From positions 2,025,744 through 2,089,743 of the forward strand of contig OZ038323.1 of NCBI GenBank assembly GCA_964035795.1: a stretch of DNA of 64,000 bases, in the 5' to 3' direction. A program made the translations under genes and the position numbers. Numbering within the stretch: position 1 is the stretch's first letter; every line of letters starts with the position of its first letter. The notes below the pieces were generated by a model. The model saw only the letters and a list, made by a program, of their open reading frames with translations. It was not told the origin of the DNA and ran no database searches. Origin of the DNA: Pterobdella sp. o SKG-2022. Its lineage: Eukaryota > Annelida > Clitellata > Hirudinida > Piscicolidae. Shown here one piece after another: positions 48,720 through 62,900 of this stretch.

Positions 48720-50960
48720 AATGTAGTTTAAAAACTTTAGAATGTTTATTTTTAAGTTCACACAGATACAAGGCGTCGTGCACGATAATCGATAACGAGC
48801 GCCAAGATTGCTTCTTGTGCACACCCGCCTTTGGAACTCAAATGCTTCCACGCATGTTTTCTTTATTGTGTTCACTTTTTAAACTCTCATTTGGCCGTTT
48901 CTCCAGATTTAAGTGCCGCGAATCAGTTTTTGGACAATAAAATTTCAAAAAAGTATTTGTTTTGTTTAATAATTTTAATTGTTTTCATTTAAAAACGCGC
49001 TAACATTGAAATAAATGTTAAAAACTCGATCGAAATATCATAATGCTTCGCTGAGGGTCCGATAAAGACAGTCGTGCAACATCCAAGAATAACCATCATA
49101 ATCATAATAAAACCTAAAATGGTTTGAAATAATACTTAAAATAATTTATCAAAAATAATGAATTATCTTTACATGCAATACTCCTCAAACTATTTACAAA
49201 AATAATTATCTCATAAATAACTTTATTCACATAATTCTATGAATGTTTGTATGTTACATGCTCTTTATATAACACGTCTCTACAAACATGTTCTTTTTTG
49301 TTCAGAACACATTTCAATGTACACCCGTGTAAAAGTATTTTACACATATTATGTAATATTTTACACATTAACTTTGGTTTTTAAATTTACACATGCGCGT
49401 CTATACACATACATACACACAGATATATTAAACGCCGGCTGGTACACCGCGTAATATAAATAGAACATAGAAGATATATTAAGACAAAGAATAAATATTA
49501 TGATACATTTGCAAATAATGGTTAAGTCTAAAAAGGAGTTAGTGCTTGATGGTGGGTTTTGCGAGAATGCTTGCACCATCGAAAGTAAGAAAGCCTGATT
49601 GTAACTATATGATGTCAAGTTAGCATGTGGCCGCCATGTATAACAAAAAGTCACGGAGAAATGCAGGCTGCGGCATTGAAACATGCTCTGCAACCATTTC
49701 TCCATCCTACACTTTGTGTAATAAAACATGATAATAAAAGTCATAATATCAACCACATCAATGACATACATAGCAGCACAAAGTGTTTATCATTGTTTGA
49801 TGCACATTTCATCCAAACAATGGTGGTGATGTGGTGGTGTTGTGAGGTGTGTGTTAGATATGACATCTCGAATCTTGAGACAATATCATTGCTCCACTCT
49901 TGCTTACCCGTTATCTCATAAATACTATCAAATCTAATCGATACCCAGTATAATAAATTTTGATGGTACATAAAGCATTTCAATTTTATTTACTATTAAT
50001 AGTTAATTATTTGATCGAATATATATAAAATTTAATTAAAAATATAAACTGGAATCCCCACGGACGCTAAATAAATTTACAGACCAAATAAATAATACAA
50101 AAATAAATGATCATCAAAGATTTGACACCGATGTGAATAAATGAATTTTGTAAAAATATTGAAACTCAATGATAGACAAACATTAACTTTAAGCGACTCC
50201 GATGATTGTGAAAAACAATTAAATAAATTATTAAAGTAAAAATAACTATAATAAAGTTATCAGTAGTATAAAACGTTAGTAGACCATACAGACGTGTGCT
50301 GATGGTGTGGCCTTTATTGCGGCAGGTATGCGCCCTACCAGCCAAAATATTTTGTAAAATGCAACCGAGTAATAATGATAAGGTGAAGATATGAAATCAT
50401 ATATCCCATCGTGACACTGAAGTAACAATAAAATAACAACAACAATAATAATAATCATAATAATAACTAATAAAATATAGTTGCTACTGTCCTTGATAAA
50501 GATTGGTTGCGAATGGTTCGTGACCACTCGCTGAATGTCACACAAAAATGAAGGGCTGTTGCCATGATGTTACTTACCCTTGTGATACGCTTCCCATCCT
50601 GGTGTCTAACATGGTCATTTTGCTTGTTACGTCATCAAAAATTTAAAAGTTAAATTACAAGAATTGCATGACGATGCAACAACAGAAATAAACAGAAACA
50701 TATTAAGCGATCAATAACATTAATCATCATTTCCTAGGTATATTTTACAAATTCATATAATTATGATTATTACATACAAAATTATGGCGTGATGTTGGAA
50801 TAAAATGGAAAAATTGAAATAAACTATTCAAAATAATTCATTGATCTAAATTAAATTACCAAAAACTATCGTCAAAACGTGTCAAAATGTGTAGATCTGA
50901 CAATAAAGCATGCTGAATACTTAAGTACATTTGAAGGATTTTGTGACCAGTAGCGAGGTG
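48720..50960. other. Interval between convergent OFD1 and CBP, no gene called
   Basis: Part must be the 3' untranslated region of CBP on the minus strand. AATAAA occurs on that strand at 50313-50318, about 640 bases past the stop. Open frames of 60-136 codons exist on both strands but show no recognised domain. A strong minus-strand splice donor context (AAGG|GTAAGTAAC, exon side ending at 50578) hints at an untranslated-region intron or a small unrecognised gene. Confidence 0.4.
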
Positions 50961-53900
50961 TTACATGTTGTTGTTAACAAATCGGTTGAGTGACTCATTG
51001 GGGTTTGGTGTGGATGGGGTTTGAGGTTGGTAGATGGGTTCGATGAAGTCGTTTGGGTTGTTGAATCGCATGTTGGGTAGTTGTTGAGGATTGCTTTGTT
51101 GAGGAGTTGCTGGAGGTGCAAATTGGTCGTTCATTTTCATCATATTTCTATTGTTTATTATTTGTTGTTGTTGCTGTTGTTGTTGTTGAGATTGTTGTTG
51201 TTGTGATTGTTGTTGCATAGCTTGCATGTTTGGTTGTTGTTGTTGTTGCTGCATCATGAGGGAATCAGCATAGTTGGGTAGTCGACGGTTGGGTGATGGG
51301 ATTCGCTTGATTGACATAGCCATGTCATGCGACATCATTCTGACGCCACTTTGTTGTTGTGGTGGTGGTGCTTGTAAAGGAGTATTATTAGGATTGTTTG
51401 GATTGACGTTGTTGGGGTTGTTAGGTGGAAGGCCAGATGAGGGGATGTTATTGCCAGAAGGATATGGTTGTTGTTGCTGTGCAGACATTTGTTGCTGTTG
51501 CATGTCAATCATGATGTTCGGAGGAGATGAGATGTAACCTGAGGCTGGTGTTGAGACCATTTGGAAGCGCATGAGACTGGCTTGTTTGTTCATTTGCATG
51601 CGTCGATGCTGCATAGCGAACTGTTGTTGTTGTTGCATGTACATGCCATCCATACCATCAGCTATCATGCCTGAAGAAGGGTGCATTGGAGCTCCACCTC
51701 CACCCACTCTAAAACCCCCCATACCTCTCATCCTTTGAGCAGACTGATACACTAAACTGCTTGGATGGTGATGTGGAAACTGTTGAGGTCGACCAGGGTA
51801 GTCAGATCTTATTTGTTGTTGGTGATGTACCATCATGAAATGTTGTTGTTGTTGTGCAGGAGACATCATACGTGCACCCATTATTTGCTGTTGCTGCTCC
51901 ATCAACATGCCATCATTCGCCATCATCATACCTCCTTGTTCCTCCATCATGCCTCCATCCATCATCTGACCCCCTGCAGACATCATTTGGGGAGTCATTT
52001 GTCGAGCCCTTCCCTGCTTCATCATCATCATTTGAGCATTACTCTTCATCATGCCTTCCTTTTTCTTCACCATCATCAAGGCCATCTGGTTGCTGGCACT
52101 AGGGTCGAGTTGTTGTTGTTGCATGGCGAGCATGTGTTGCTGTTGTTGTTGTCGATACACCTCTTCAGACATGTACTGACCTGTCCTGCAATCAACCATG
52201 TGTCCATGTTGTTGCATCATCATCATGCGTTGTTGTTGCAGAGACAAGGGACCTCCACCAGACATCATCATTGCAGGACCACCCATCATCCCACCACTTC
52301 CACTTCCACCACATCCTCCCATCATCATTTGGTTTCCTGGAGCCATATTAGGTGGGTTAATGTTATTATTGTACACAGGCTGTCGTTGGTTCTGAGCAAT
52401 TTGTTCTGCCTGGTGAGCAGCCATGAGAGCTGCAGTGGATTGGTGGTTCTGTTGTGGCACTTGATTGGGGGCTGGGGACCCTCCCATGTGGAGGAACTTG
52501 CCACCTCCTGTCCCTGCACCTCCTCCTTTGTAACTGTGAGGGGCTCCCATGGCATTCGGTGTTGGTGGGTCAGAAGTGTTGTTGGGCTGAGGAGTTTGTT
52601 CTCCACGATCAAGAGCTGGTTGTCTCTGCATAATGGCCATTCTCCTCCTCATCAGTTGATTGCTCTTGAATTGTGCTTCTGCCTTTTGTTCTTCAATCTT
52701 CTGTTTAAGACTCAAGCAGTAGGGCACAGGACACTTGCTCTCTTTACACTGTTTGGCATGAGACCAGCACAAGAGCAACAACTGCTTGCACACACGACAC
52801 TTGCTGTGTTGACCCTTGCATGACTGCAAATGCTGCAAAAATCTTTTGAACTTCTGGCATACATTGAGGCGACAGTTGGCATCCCTGCAATGACACGCAT
52901 GCACAAAGGATTGCATATAAGAATTGATAGAGACTGAGCGAGCTTCTTGGGCATTGGTTCCTTTGGTTCCTTGTTGGTCCACACCTGCATTCTTGTTAGC
53001 ATCACTGGTCTGGTCACCATCCAAGTCCAGGCCCAACCTCTTCATCTGAGACTTGTGTGGGTGGTCTGAATTCTTGTAACATGCCACACATAAGTCATAA
53101 TCCTGCAAGAGATTCATATGATTATTGTGATTATTCAACATTATTGAATATAAGTGAAAATAAAATGTGATAAGGTATCATAAAGAAACTAACGTCACAA
53201 ATTGAGCAATGGTAGCGTGTTTCGACATTGGCTCTGCAATCATTGCAGCTGTAGATGAAGCCATCCTTGGCTTGGTTGTGCAGTTCATACAGGAGTCCCA
53301 TGGAGGAGAACTTGGCTCTCCTCAGACTTGAAAACTCATAATGCTTATCTCTTGCCAGGGTAAGAAATGCATCTCGCCCATCCATCAAGTCACAGTTCAT
53401 CAAAGGGTCGGGGTCCCTTATCAGAGTGGGACAGTCATTGGGAGACTGCAGGCGGATGACAAAAAAGCCCTCCTTATGCTTTTCCATGGTGGACAACAAT
53501 TTGGCTGACAAGTCATTGCCTGAGTGCAAGAGTGATGATTTGTTCTTGCGATTTGAAGGCTTTTTATTTTTTGTATTTTTCTTTTTTTGCGTTTTTTGGC
53601 CTTTTTTCTTCCCAGCAAATGAATCCAGCTGCAATGTTTGAGATATGCATTAAAAATAATTCATTTAAAACATGAACTATTCCAATATCATCATCAATTT
53701 AATCTTAATAAAGATGTTGAAAGTTAAAGACTTCAGTGCGATCGTGAAGGTCAGTTTCAAGGTCATCTGTATCTTGGGCAGCCTCTTCCTCAGCCCTCCT
53801 CCTTTTCTCAACTTCCTCCTGTTTCAACACATCACTCATATGTATACCCCATCAACATTATCTTTTTGAAGTCTCATATAGTGAAACAATCCATATATTT

Positions 53901-56900
53901 CACGCAGTTCCTTAGACTCATATAGTGATACAAATGTAGGCCTACCTGTTCCATGTCCTTGATGCACTCCTCGAGGATGTTAGGCCAGAAGTCCCCTTCA
54001 AAGTAAGGCAGATCAGTCACCTGTGAACATTCATCCATTTAGTGCCAATAATTCATAACCATCATCCATAATTCTTATCAGCACCCACCTTCATAATGTT
54101 GCCTTCAATGGCATCCTTGTGAATGTCCTTGTAGTCCACAATCACCCTGTCCTGGTAAGCTTTGTCCAGCATCTTCTTGTACCAATCTTGAAGTCGTTTG
54201 GGTTTGGGGATCTTTTGATCAGGAGGGTGACAATGGAAAATGTAGTCATCCCCTTCCGATGGAGGACAAGCCCATATGTGAGCAAACTCATATCTGTTTG
54301 AGGTTATTGTTGCATTTTAAGCTACCTACATATTGAACAAAATGAGATGGTGTGAGATGATGTATGATAATGACACCCACCCTTGAGACTTGGCATACTC
54401 CAGGTACCCGATGAGGATCTCATGATACACTGTGGTCCTGAGATGTCGAGGCTGGAAGAAGTGCACACTGTCCAGGTATGCAATGTATACTCGTCTGTGA
54501 TTGGTTCATTAAAGATGACTCATTAGGGTGTTTCAGTAAACTTTACAAAAATTAGAAAATAACTTGTTCAATTCACAACAGATAATTCAAATACCATGAA
54601 GCTGAATATTTAATACAGTCTTTATACTTATACCAAACACCAACAAAAACCTTATAAAACCCATGAATAAGCACCTGGCATTGGGAGGTTGGCAGTCGGA
54701 GCCATATTCCTGCACATGCATGCCAAAAAAGCAGACATCAGTGCCATCAATTTCCTCAAAGGCAAACATGGCCTTGACTCTGTATGGGTAGCATTCAGGC
54801 ATCTCTCCCCTGTTGACATATCGACTCTTCATTCCCTGCTTCACCTCAACCACCTTGTCATAGCTCGACAATACTCGAATAGTCACTTCACCTGCTCCAC
54901 TGTTCTTTTTCTTTAACAAGGAGTTCACTCGTGTCTCCAGGTAAGTGCCCAGTTTGGTTGTTGGCAGACCTGGCAGGGTGCAGAGTTTATGTGGATGCTT
55001 GCTTTGGTGGAGTTATCAATGAAATAAATCTCGGTAGCTTGAGAATATTGAAACCTCAACACAAGGCAATTAGTTACAAACTGAGATAGTTATATAACAA
55101 AAAGGACTCGTAACAAAACAACCAAAAACTACAACATTTTAATAACGCAGACGACTAACGTTTAGCTGTGTACTTGTTCTCCCTCCTCTTATTGCCCGTG
55201 GCAACCAGGCAGTTCTTGCAAACAAAGCCCTCATTCCAGATGGCATTCATGTACATGGCACAAATCTGGTGCATCTTGCGGTCACACACTTTGCAATTCA
55301 CAAACCTGCGCAAGTTTTCCATGTGTTTACATGATTTGATTAAACAAATGTTACGCTACATTGTGAGCTGGTGAGTTTAATTTAATCATTGTGGCACCTC
55401 ATCCATCATTCTCAAGTCTTGAAGCAATTATCAATTGCCTGATTAATACCTCAATCCATCAATCGCAAACATGAGCTAGAATGTAAAAACACTTTTCTAG
55501 CAACATGCATCATTAAACTGTGCAGTCTATCAAGACACCAACCAAACTTAACAACTACGCATGCATCCCTCAAAAATACCAGAGCACTTACAACTCATAG
55601 TCCAGCTTGTCATTTTTCTCCCTCTTGAACTGCTTCTTCTCAATTTTCCTGAGAATGTGAACATCATTTGGTTACAACCATCACATCTTATACAACTCAA
55701 GAGTATTACTAAATAAAGATTGCATTTTTGAAATAACAACCTCTCGAATTAAAAGTGACTGTTCAAAGTAAATGGCAAAAATAAAAATTGATATCAATTT
55801 CCTTAAGCATTTGATTCTTTTATAGCCTAATTATATCATAATGATAATTTTCACAATTATAATATTAATTTCATGTTCAAAATAACAACATCACAATCAT
55901 CCTCAACATGCACATGATGACTCACAGGCCAGGTTGTGAGGGGTCATCGACCATCTCCACTTGCTCCCCTTGCAACTCATTGAAGCACTTCTCACAGTAG
56001 ATGTACCTGTGTGATATGGTGTTTTGTTGTCTTATAACCCCGCATGAGTGCTGCCATTTTGAATCTGTTTGTACCCACACTATACAGAGGCTAAATTTCC
56101 TTCATTTACAAAATATTTTTTAAATCTTATATATTCTCAATCTTCATCTCCTTTCATCTGAAACAATCTTTCTCTTTTGAACCAACCTTAAGAACTTCTG
56201 GCACTATTCTGTTTCCTCACTTAAGCTTTGATATGCTCACTTTTGAAAACTTCCAGTTCACCACCATTTATATTATTTCAATTACTATGAATCATCTCAC
56301 CTATATCAAAACGTTTATATCAAACCATGTATAATCTCTTTAATGCTCCTTGTTGTTGCCTATAAAAATTTCTCTTAAGGTTTTTATAAATAATTTCATC
56401 ACACTTGAAACGCAGACTGATCAATGTGTTTTAGTGTGCCAACCACTGAGTGTATTTAAAAAAACAAAAACATGATGATGATAATTATAGTGGTAGTGAT
56501 GATGATAATGATAATTATTGGTTGTGATGATGATGGTGGTGGTGATAGTAATGATGGAAAGATGAGCAACCTGTCGAGATAGTTGTAGTACACAGTATCC
56601 CTAGGAATGGAGCACAGCTGCTTGCCAAAGCAGCAGAGCACTTGAGGAGAGAAGACGTAACGTCTACCACAGCAGAAGCCCAGCTGCTGCATGGCTTCGT
56701 CAATCACACTGTCAAACACTTCTGCCAGCTGCGAGTTATGTTGTTTCAATCAATCAATGTCAAGTGGTATGATTTAATCAGATAAGCACAATGAATATTT
56801 TTGCAAGCCTACCTTAGAACAACACTTGTACACTTTAGATGTCTTCTTGTTGTAGAGCCATGCATTGTCAAACATGAGAGCAACGTCGTCAACAAACTCC

Positions 56901-59900
56901 CATGGTCCCTTGTACACTCCATTTCTTAGCTTCTCTCCAATCGTTTGCAGATCCATCGGGTTCTTTATGATGTCATAATAGTCCTGTGGAATATGAATGC
57001 TTTTTGTTTTTTTATATGTACTTGCATGATGATGATGATGAAATATATGCACATAAATGAAGAATGGTGACATACAGGGATGCTGAGGATGATTGGGTCG
57101 ACAGGGACTTTGAATGGCAGGCTGTCAGGAGAAAAGTGCAAATGCTCAAGCACCTGGTTCAGAGCTGAGTACAACTCTTCTTGTGAGAACACTGAAAAAC
57201 ATTCATTTTGTGCTCAAATACATATTCATTAATGATTTGATATAATCATTTAGAAAAAAAGTTTAAAAGAACCTTTCTTGCCAGGTAGTGGAGTTTTGGT
57301 GTCAAGATCAGATACTTTGGACTCATTATTTTCTGACTTCACTTCACTCCTCATTTCTACCTCCTTGTCTGATTCAAGTCCTTCTTTATTGTCGCTTTTG
57401 ATATTCTCCATTTTGATTATGCTTTCATTGTTTGATGTTATTTTTCCTTCTTCTTCCATCTTCTCTACTTGGCCTGAGTTTTTATCTGATGATTCATTTT
57501 CTTCTTTTACTTCACTCGAAAACTCACTTTTAATGGTTTCTTTGAATCCATTGGAAGATTCACAATTCTTTTCTGAAATTGATTTGAAGTTTTCATTTTT
57601 GACGTCATGGTAGTTGAGTTTTTTTTCATTCTCATCATCAGTGATGTCTTCATGACCGGCATTCTTTACCCCATACTTGAAGTCATCCATCAACTGAGGT
57701 TCTGACTTCACCATCAAATCATTATTTGATGCATCATCTTGCTTGGCTACTGAATTGGGGGTGCCGAGAGCTGCCTTGCTGACAGGAGTGTGTACAGGGG
57801 TGCTGCAGTCGTTGATATGTGCAGAGCCAGAGCTCCTAGGAGTTATATTTGAGATGTTGTCATATGGGGAATTTTTGTTGCTACTGTTGTTGTTGATTTG
57901 TTGATATGAAGCTGTTTGTTGTTGTTGAAATTGGTGTTGTGGTTGTCGGTTGATGATGAGTGATGGACTGTTAATGAATGAAGAAGACATGATGGCGGAG
58001 GGTGGTGTGGATGATGAAGAACAAGATAGGGTGGAAGATGCAGGAAAACTGCCATTTATAAAGCAAGCTTTGTTGTTCGCTGGTATAATACTATTATTAC
58101 TACTTGTGCTGATTTTGTTGATAACGTTGTTGTTGTTTTTGTTGTTTGGCCCATTGCATATAATGTTACTTTCGGTTTTAATCCCATTACTGTTGTTCAT
58201 GTTATTGTTGTTCATATTGCCAATTAAGTTATTTTTATTGTTGATGATATTATTTACATAGGCTGATGGATGTACTCCAGGAGTCCTAGGGAGATTTCGA
58301 GCAAATGGCGACAATGTGGCTTTGTCTAAAGAACTATTTTTGCTGCTATGTGTGTTGTTGTTTACGTTATTGTTGTTATTATTATTATTGTTGTTGTTAA
58401 GTAGGTTGCTATTAGAGTTGTTTTTGTTGAATTGTTGTTGAGAGTTGTGTATGACTTCGATATTGTTGTTCAAACAATTCTCTAATGTACCCTTGCTGTT
58501 GCTGTTACTTGGAACAACATTGTTTTGATTGTTGTTGCTATTGTTGACGGTTTTTAAAACTTTGTTTAACGAAGTATTACTGTTGTTATTGGCGTTACTG
58601 TTAACAAAATCACTGTTGAAATTACTATTCGAAGTTGGAGGAAAATTTTGAGTACTATTATTATTTGAATTATTAACAGGATTAGAACTATTAAAATTGG
58701 AAACATTATTATTAGTAGAAGTACTGCTACTATTAATATTGTTACTATTGTTAAGGTCTGCAGGAGATGGTGTGAAAGAAATTGGTGGGACAATGGGTAA
58801 ATGGGATGACGACGATGGTAATGACGGCGCTAACGACGTTGACGATAATGTTGAAGACGGTAAAGAAGTATTATTAATGCTTGAATTATAAAAGTGTTGT
58901 TGTTGTTGAGGGTGAAAATGTTGTTGTGGATGGGATTGTTGTGCTTGCTGTGAAGACATTACAATCATGTTGGAGGGAAGTGAAGATGGGCCATACTGCT
59001 GTTGAGCAGGTGATAAATGACTGTTCAACATGTTAGCATTGACATTTGAGTTTAAATTAGGATTGATGTTTGGATGGGTGGGACGATATTGTTGTTGTTG
59101 CTCGAGTTGCCGTCGTTGTTGTTGCATCCCTACCATGTCGGGCTTGACAAAGTTGTAACCAGGGTGGTAGGCAGATCTCATTGGAGCCATGTTGCGATGG
59201 AAGGAAGCATAACCCATGGGAGACCCCATGCCTCGATACATCAATTGGTTGGGTGGTTGCTGGCTTGGATGGTGGAGGGGTGAGTCATTGCTGAAGTGAT
59301 CCATGAATTGTTGCGGAGGCAGTCGAGGCTGGGTGCCTGATGTGAACATGCGTTGTTGTTGTTGCATGCCTTGAGCAATACCTGCAAACAACATATTTAA
59401 TCTGTGCAATTGATTGAAGAAGGTTTCAAGACAACAACATGAAGCATGACTGACCATTGGGCACCATGTTGTGCATGTTGGGAGGGTGGATAGGAGTGCT
59501 TGGTCCATTCGCTCGTTTCATCTTCTTTTCCTCCAACTCTCTCTGGATTTTATAAATTTTTTCTGCCAAAAGCTGATAATACTCCTCCTGGTAGTTGTGG
59601 CATTTTATTTTATATTCAAGCATTGAAATATATATCAACAATGAAACCATCAAATCATCAGAACAGGCACAGACCTTACTGCCAGCACTGTCATACATGT
59701 CTCCCTCTAACTTGCGAGCATACTGGATCAGAGCCTGCATGCGTTCAGAGTTGCTGAGAGTGACATCATGGTTGGGAAATATCGTGTGTACTCTGCAAAT
59801 TGTGGTCAAAATTATATTTTAAGAGAACTTGAATAGGAAAAATCTTAAGCACTAAAAGGAAAGACTAAAAGAATCAAATACTAACAGTCTTTGTACAAGA

Positions 59901-62900
59901 TGATTTCTCAAGTTGGGCATCACTTGCAGCTGCCACTCTTTTGATGGTGCTTTATTTTGGGTGTTGTTGGCAACTTGGTTTAGTGAATTGTTGGAGGAAT
60001 TTGATGTGATGGAGGAGGCAGGGTTGGAAGATGGCGTTAACGTGGACGACAGGGTTGATGAAGGTGGTTGAGAAGAGGAGGGAACAGAATTGGGGGATGC
60101 GATGTTGGGGGTGACAGAATGCAAGTTATTTTTTGGTGAGTTAAAACAAGATGTTGGCAGTTTTCCTGTCGAAATTTGGAAAGAAGATGATATAGAAGAT
60201 GGTAAAGATGACTGTAAGGATGATGCCGAGGATGTTGCTGACAAGGTAGAGACTAGTGAGTTGGATAAAGGTGAGTGAAATGATTGTTGTTGCTGTTGTA
60301 ATTGTTGCATTTGCTGCTGTTGTTGTTGAAATGTTAAGTTTTTACCAGTTCCTAATATTTTTCTAACAGGACCACAAATAGGGCATTCTCGTTTGCAGTT
60401 TCGATAATGTTGGATCAGGAGACGCAGTTGAGGACACTGAGGTGCTGTGGGGGTAAGGTTAATTATTCAAAACAATGCACCGACTACACAAAAATTTATC
60501 ATTTGATAGTGAAGTGTTTAATGAAACACGCAAATATTAATAAAATAAAACCTTTGCAAGTTTTGCTGTCAAGACACTCAGCCATGTGTTTGAGGTTGTT
60601 CTTCATGGACAAGCACCTGGGAACATTGCAGCCATTTGCTGTGGAGTCTTTGTCACGCTGTTGACACTTGTGTGCATGCAATAAGAGATGTAATGTTTTT
60701 TGAAACTCCCACCTTTTTTCATCTGCTGTTAATGTGCTTGTCATGGTGGTTGTGGTGGTGGTTGGTGGTATCAATGATTCCGTGGTCGACTCCAAAGATA
60801 TGGCAGGACTCACTGGTAACTGTGGAAGCATTTTGTTTAGCTGAAAGTTATGTTTTAAAGATAATGTATTCCCAAATTGGTTGAAAAAATGACTAATTTT
60901 GTTTGAATTGTCATAAATGGTAGTTTGATATGCATATCTCCATTTTTTTTATATGAACGTAAAACAGTTTAGCTAGTTACAATGAAAAATTGAAAGTCTC
61001 AAAACAATCAAATATGTATACTGAAAATACACTCATTAATGATACTAGCTGTTGATTTAAAAGTTTCAATAATAGAAATTTCTAAAAAAAACTTTGTTTG
61101 ACTTGGTTTCCAAGATTTTTGGTCATATCTTTTTAGCAACTTTCAAATTTGAGATATTTAAAAAGCTTATGTTGGAGTAAGATTGGCTGCTATGGAGTAT
61201 ATATTAAATAATAATCGAAACAAAATATTCTGGGAAAAATAATGTGGCTATGAAAGCATAACTATCACTACATATTTACAATTCCACATGTTTCACACCT
61301 CATTTAGACGTCTGCATGAAAAAAACTAACATCAGATTAATAACCACAGCAGTTTCTAAATAAAATTTTGCTAAAAATAAAATTCAAAACGAATATTTTC
61401 TAATGAGTCTATTAGCGTTAGATATAATACCTTGAAAAACAATTTTAAAAATCCTCAATACCCAAATAATCAGCATAAAAAACATTTTACCAAAAGCATA
61501 AAATAGTAAATCTTGTGATTTTGATGGAAGTGCACTGAAAGAGCTTTCAAGTGTCATAAATTAGCACAGGCGACAATGCAAAACAATGCCCCACTGACAA
61601 TCAATGCAGTGATAGTGCTGTTGCAATAATTGCAAGATTAATTTCATATTGTTGTATGCAGTGGCATTAGAGAACTCAAAATGTTCACAATGCTTTTAGT
61701 GGTGTTTATTTAAAATTTGAACAGTAACAAGTGCAACTGTGAATTGACAAGTGGTAATCTGTAGTTTTGATAGGCATTGTGAAAGTGCTGGACAGCTACT
61801 CTTCATGATTCAATTGCTTTTTAATATTTCATTTAATCTCTTATTAAATCATCTATTCTCTTTAATTAGTCATATATTTAGATATTAAGCTAGTTTCAAG
61901 AGTTCCTTGAAAACTTTAACATGTGGATTAGTTAGTTATGCTTACAATGTAATGTAAATACTCTTGTCATTAAATAACATATTCATATTGAAATATTGTA
62001 CCAGGTGGTATTTTTTTTAGGATATCACTAATAATTTTATAGCTTGTCTTAATTTAACATATAAATAGCTTGCAATAAAAATTTAGTAGCAAGGTATAAC
62101 AATGATTATCCATAAGCAATAGAAAATCAAGACATTTAATGTTAGCTGAAATATTCAAATGAATAATTCAAGCCTACAATTAATAATATACAGTGAAACA
62201 GTTTGTATGATTATTTCCATTTCTTATATACTTGTTTTCATTTCTTAAAAGTCACAAATAACACATAACACATCGAGATACATGTTTAGCTTGTTACATA
62301 TATCAACAAAACTGACAATTAACTAGCCATTCAAGTCCAACACACAGTCATTTGTAAATCAATGAGACAAATATATTTCACTGTTAGTCACAAAAGCGTT
62401 TAAAAGCTTCAGGTTGCCATTTTCATGAAATAATTGTTTTGGTTTTGAGTCACACACATCAATTAAGATTTTGGTGATCTTCACTTAATCATGAGTCATT
62501 AGCCATATTGAGAATGATGGAAACTGTTAATGTGGAAGTGTGCTCAAATTAATTTTGTAGTATTTCTATATGGTATTTTAGCACCAATGTAACTGGTACA
62601 TAAAATTATCTTGAAATTAGTTGAAAGAAGAGCTATTTTTAATGACACACATTGAAATCAAAACAACACTTAAGATTCAACTTTTATGATTAAGCTAATA
62701 AACTTATTATAATAAGTAAGCGACAAGAACCTTGAAATTTTATAATTTGATAAGATTTTCTTATGTCAGCATTATATCATACTTTAAAACAATCACTATA
62801 AAATGAATAAGTGTGGATTTAATTGAAATTTATAACTTAAAAATTATCAAAAAATTATCCTGATCATTTAATGAAACTATTGAAAACTATATAAGTTGAA

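Noticed and set aside
49361..49983. Overlapping minus-strand frames of 136 and 80 codons
   Set aside because: No recognised domain, no consistent exon structure; most likely chance or CBP 3' untranslated region.
51765..52823. 352-codon plus-strand frame opposite CBP
   Set aside because: Low-complexity His/Leu/Ser product that is the antisense of the Met/Gln-rich CBP terminal exon; the minus strand has clear TAZ2 homology.
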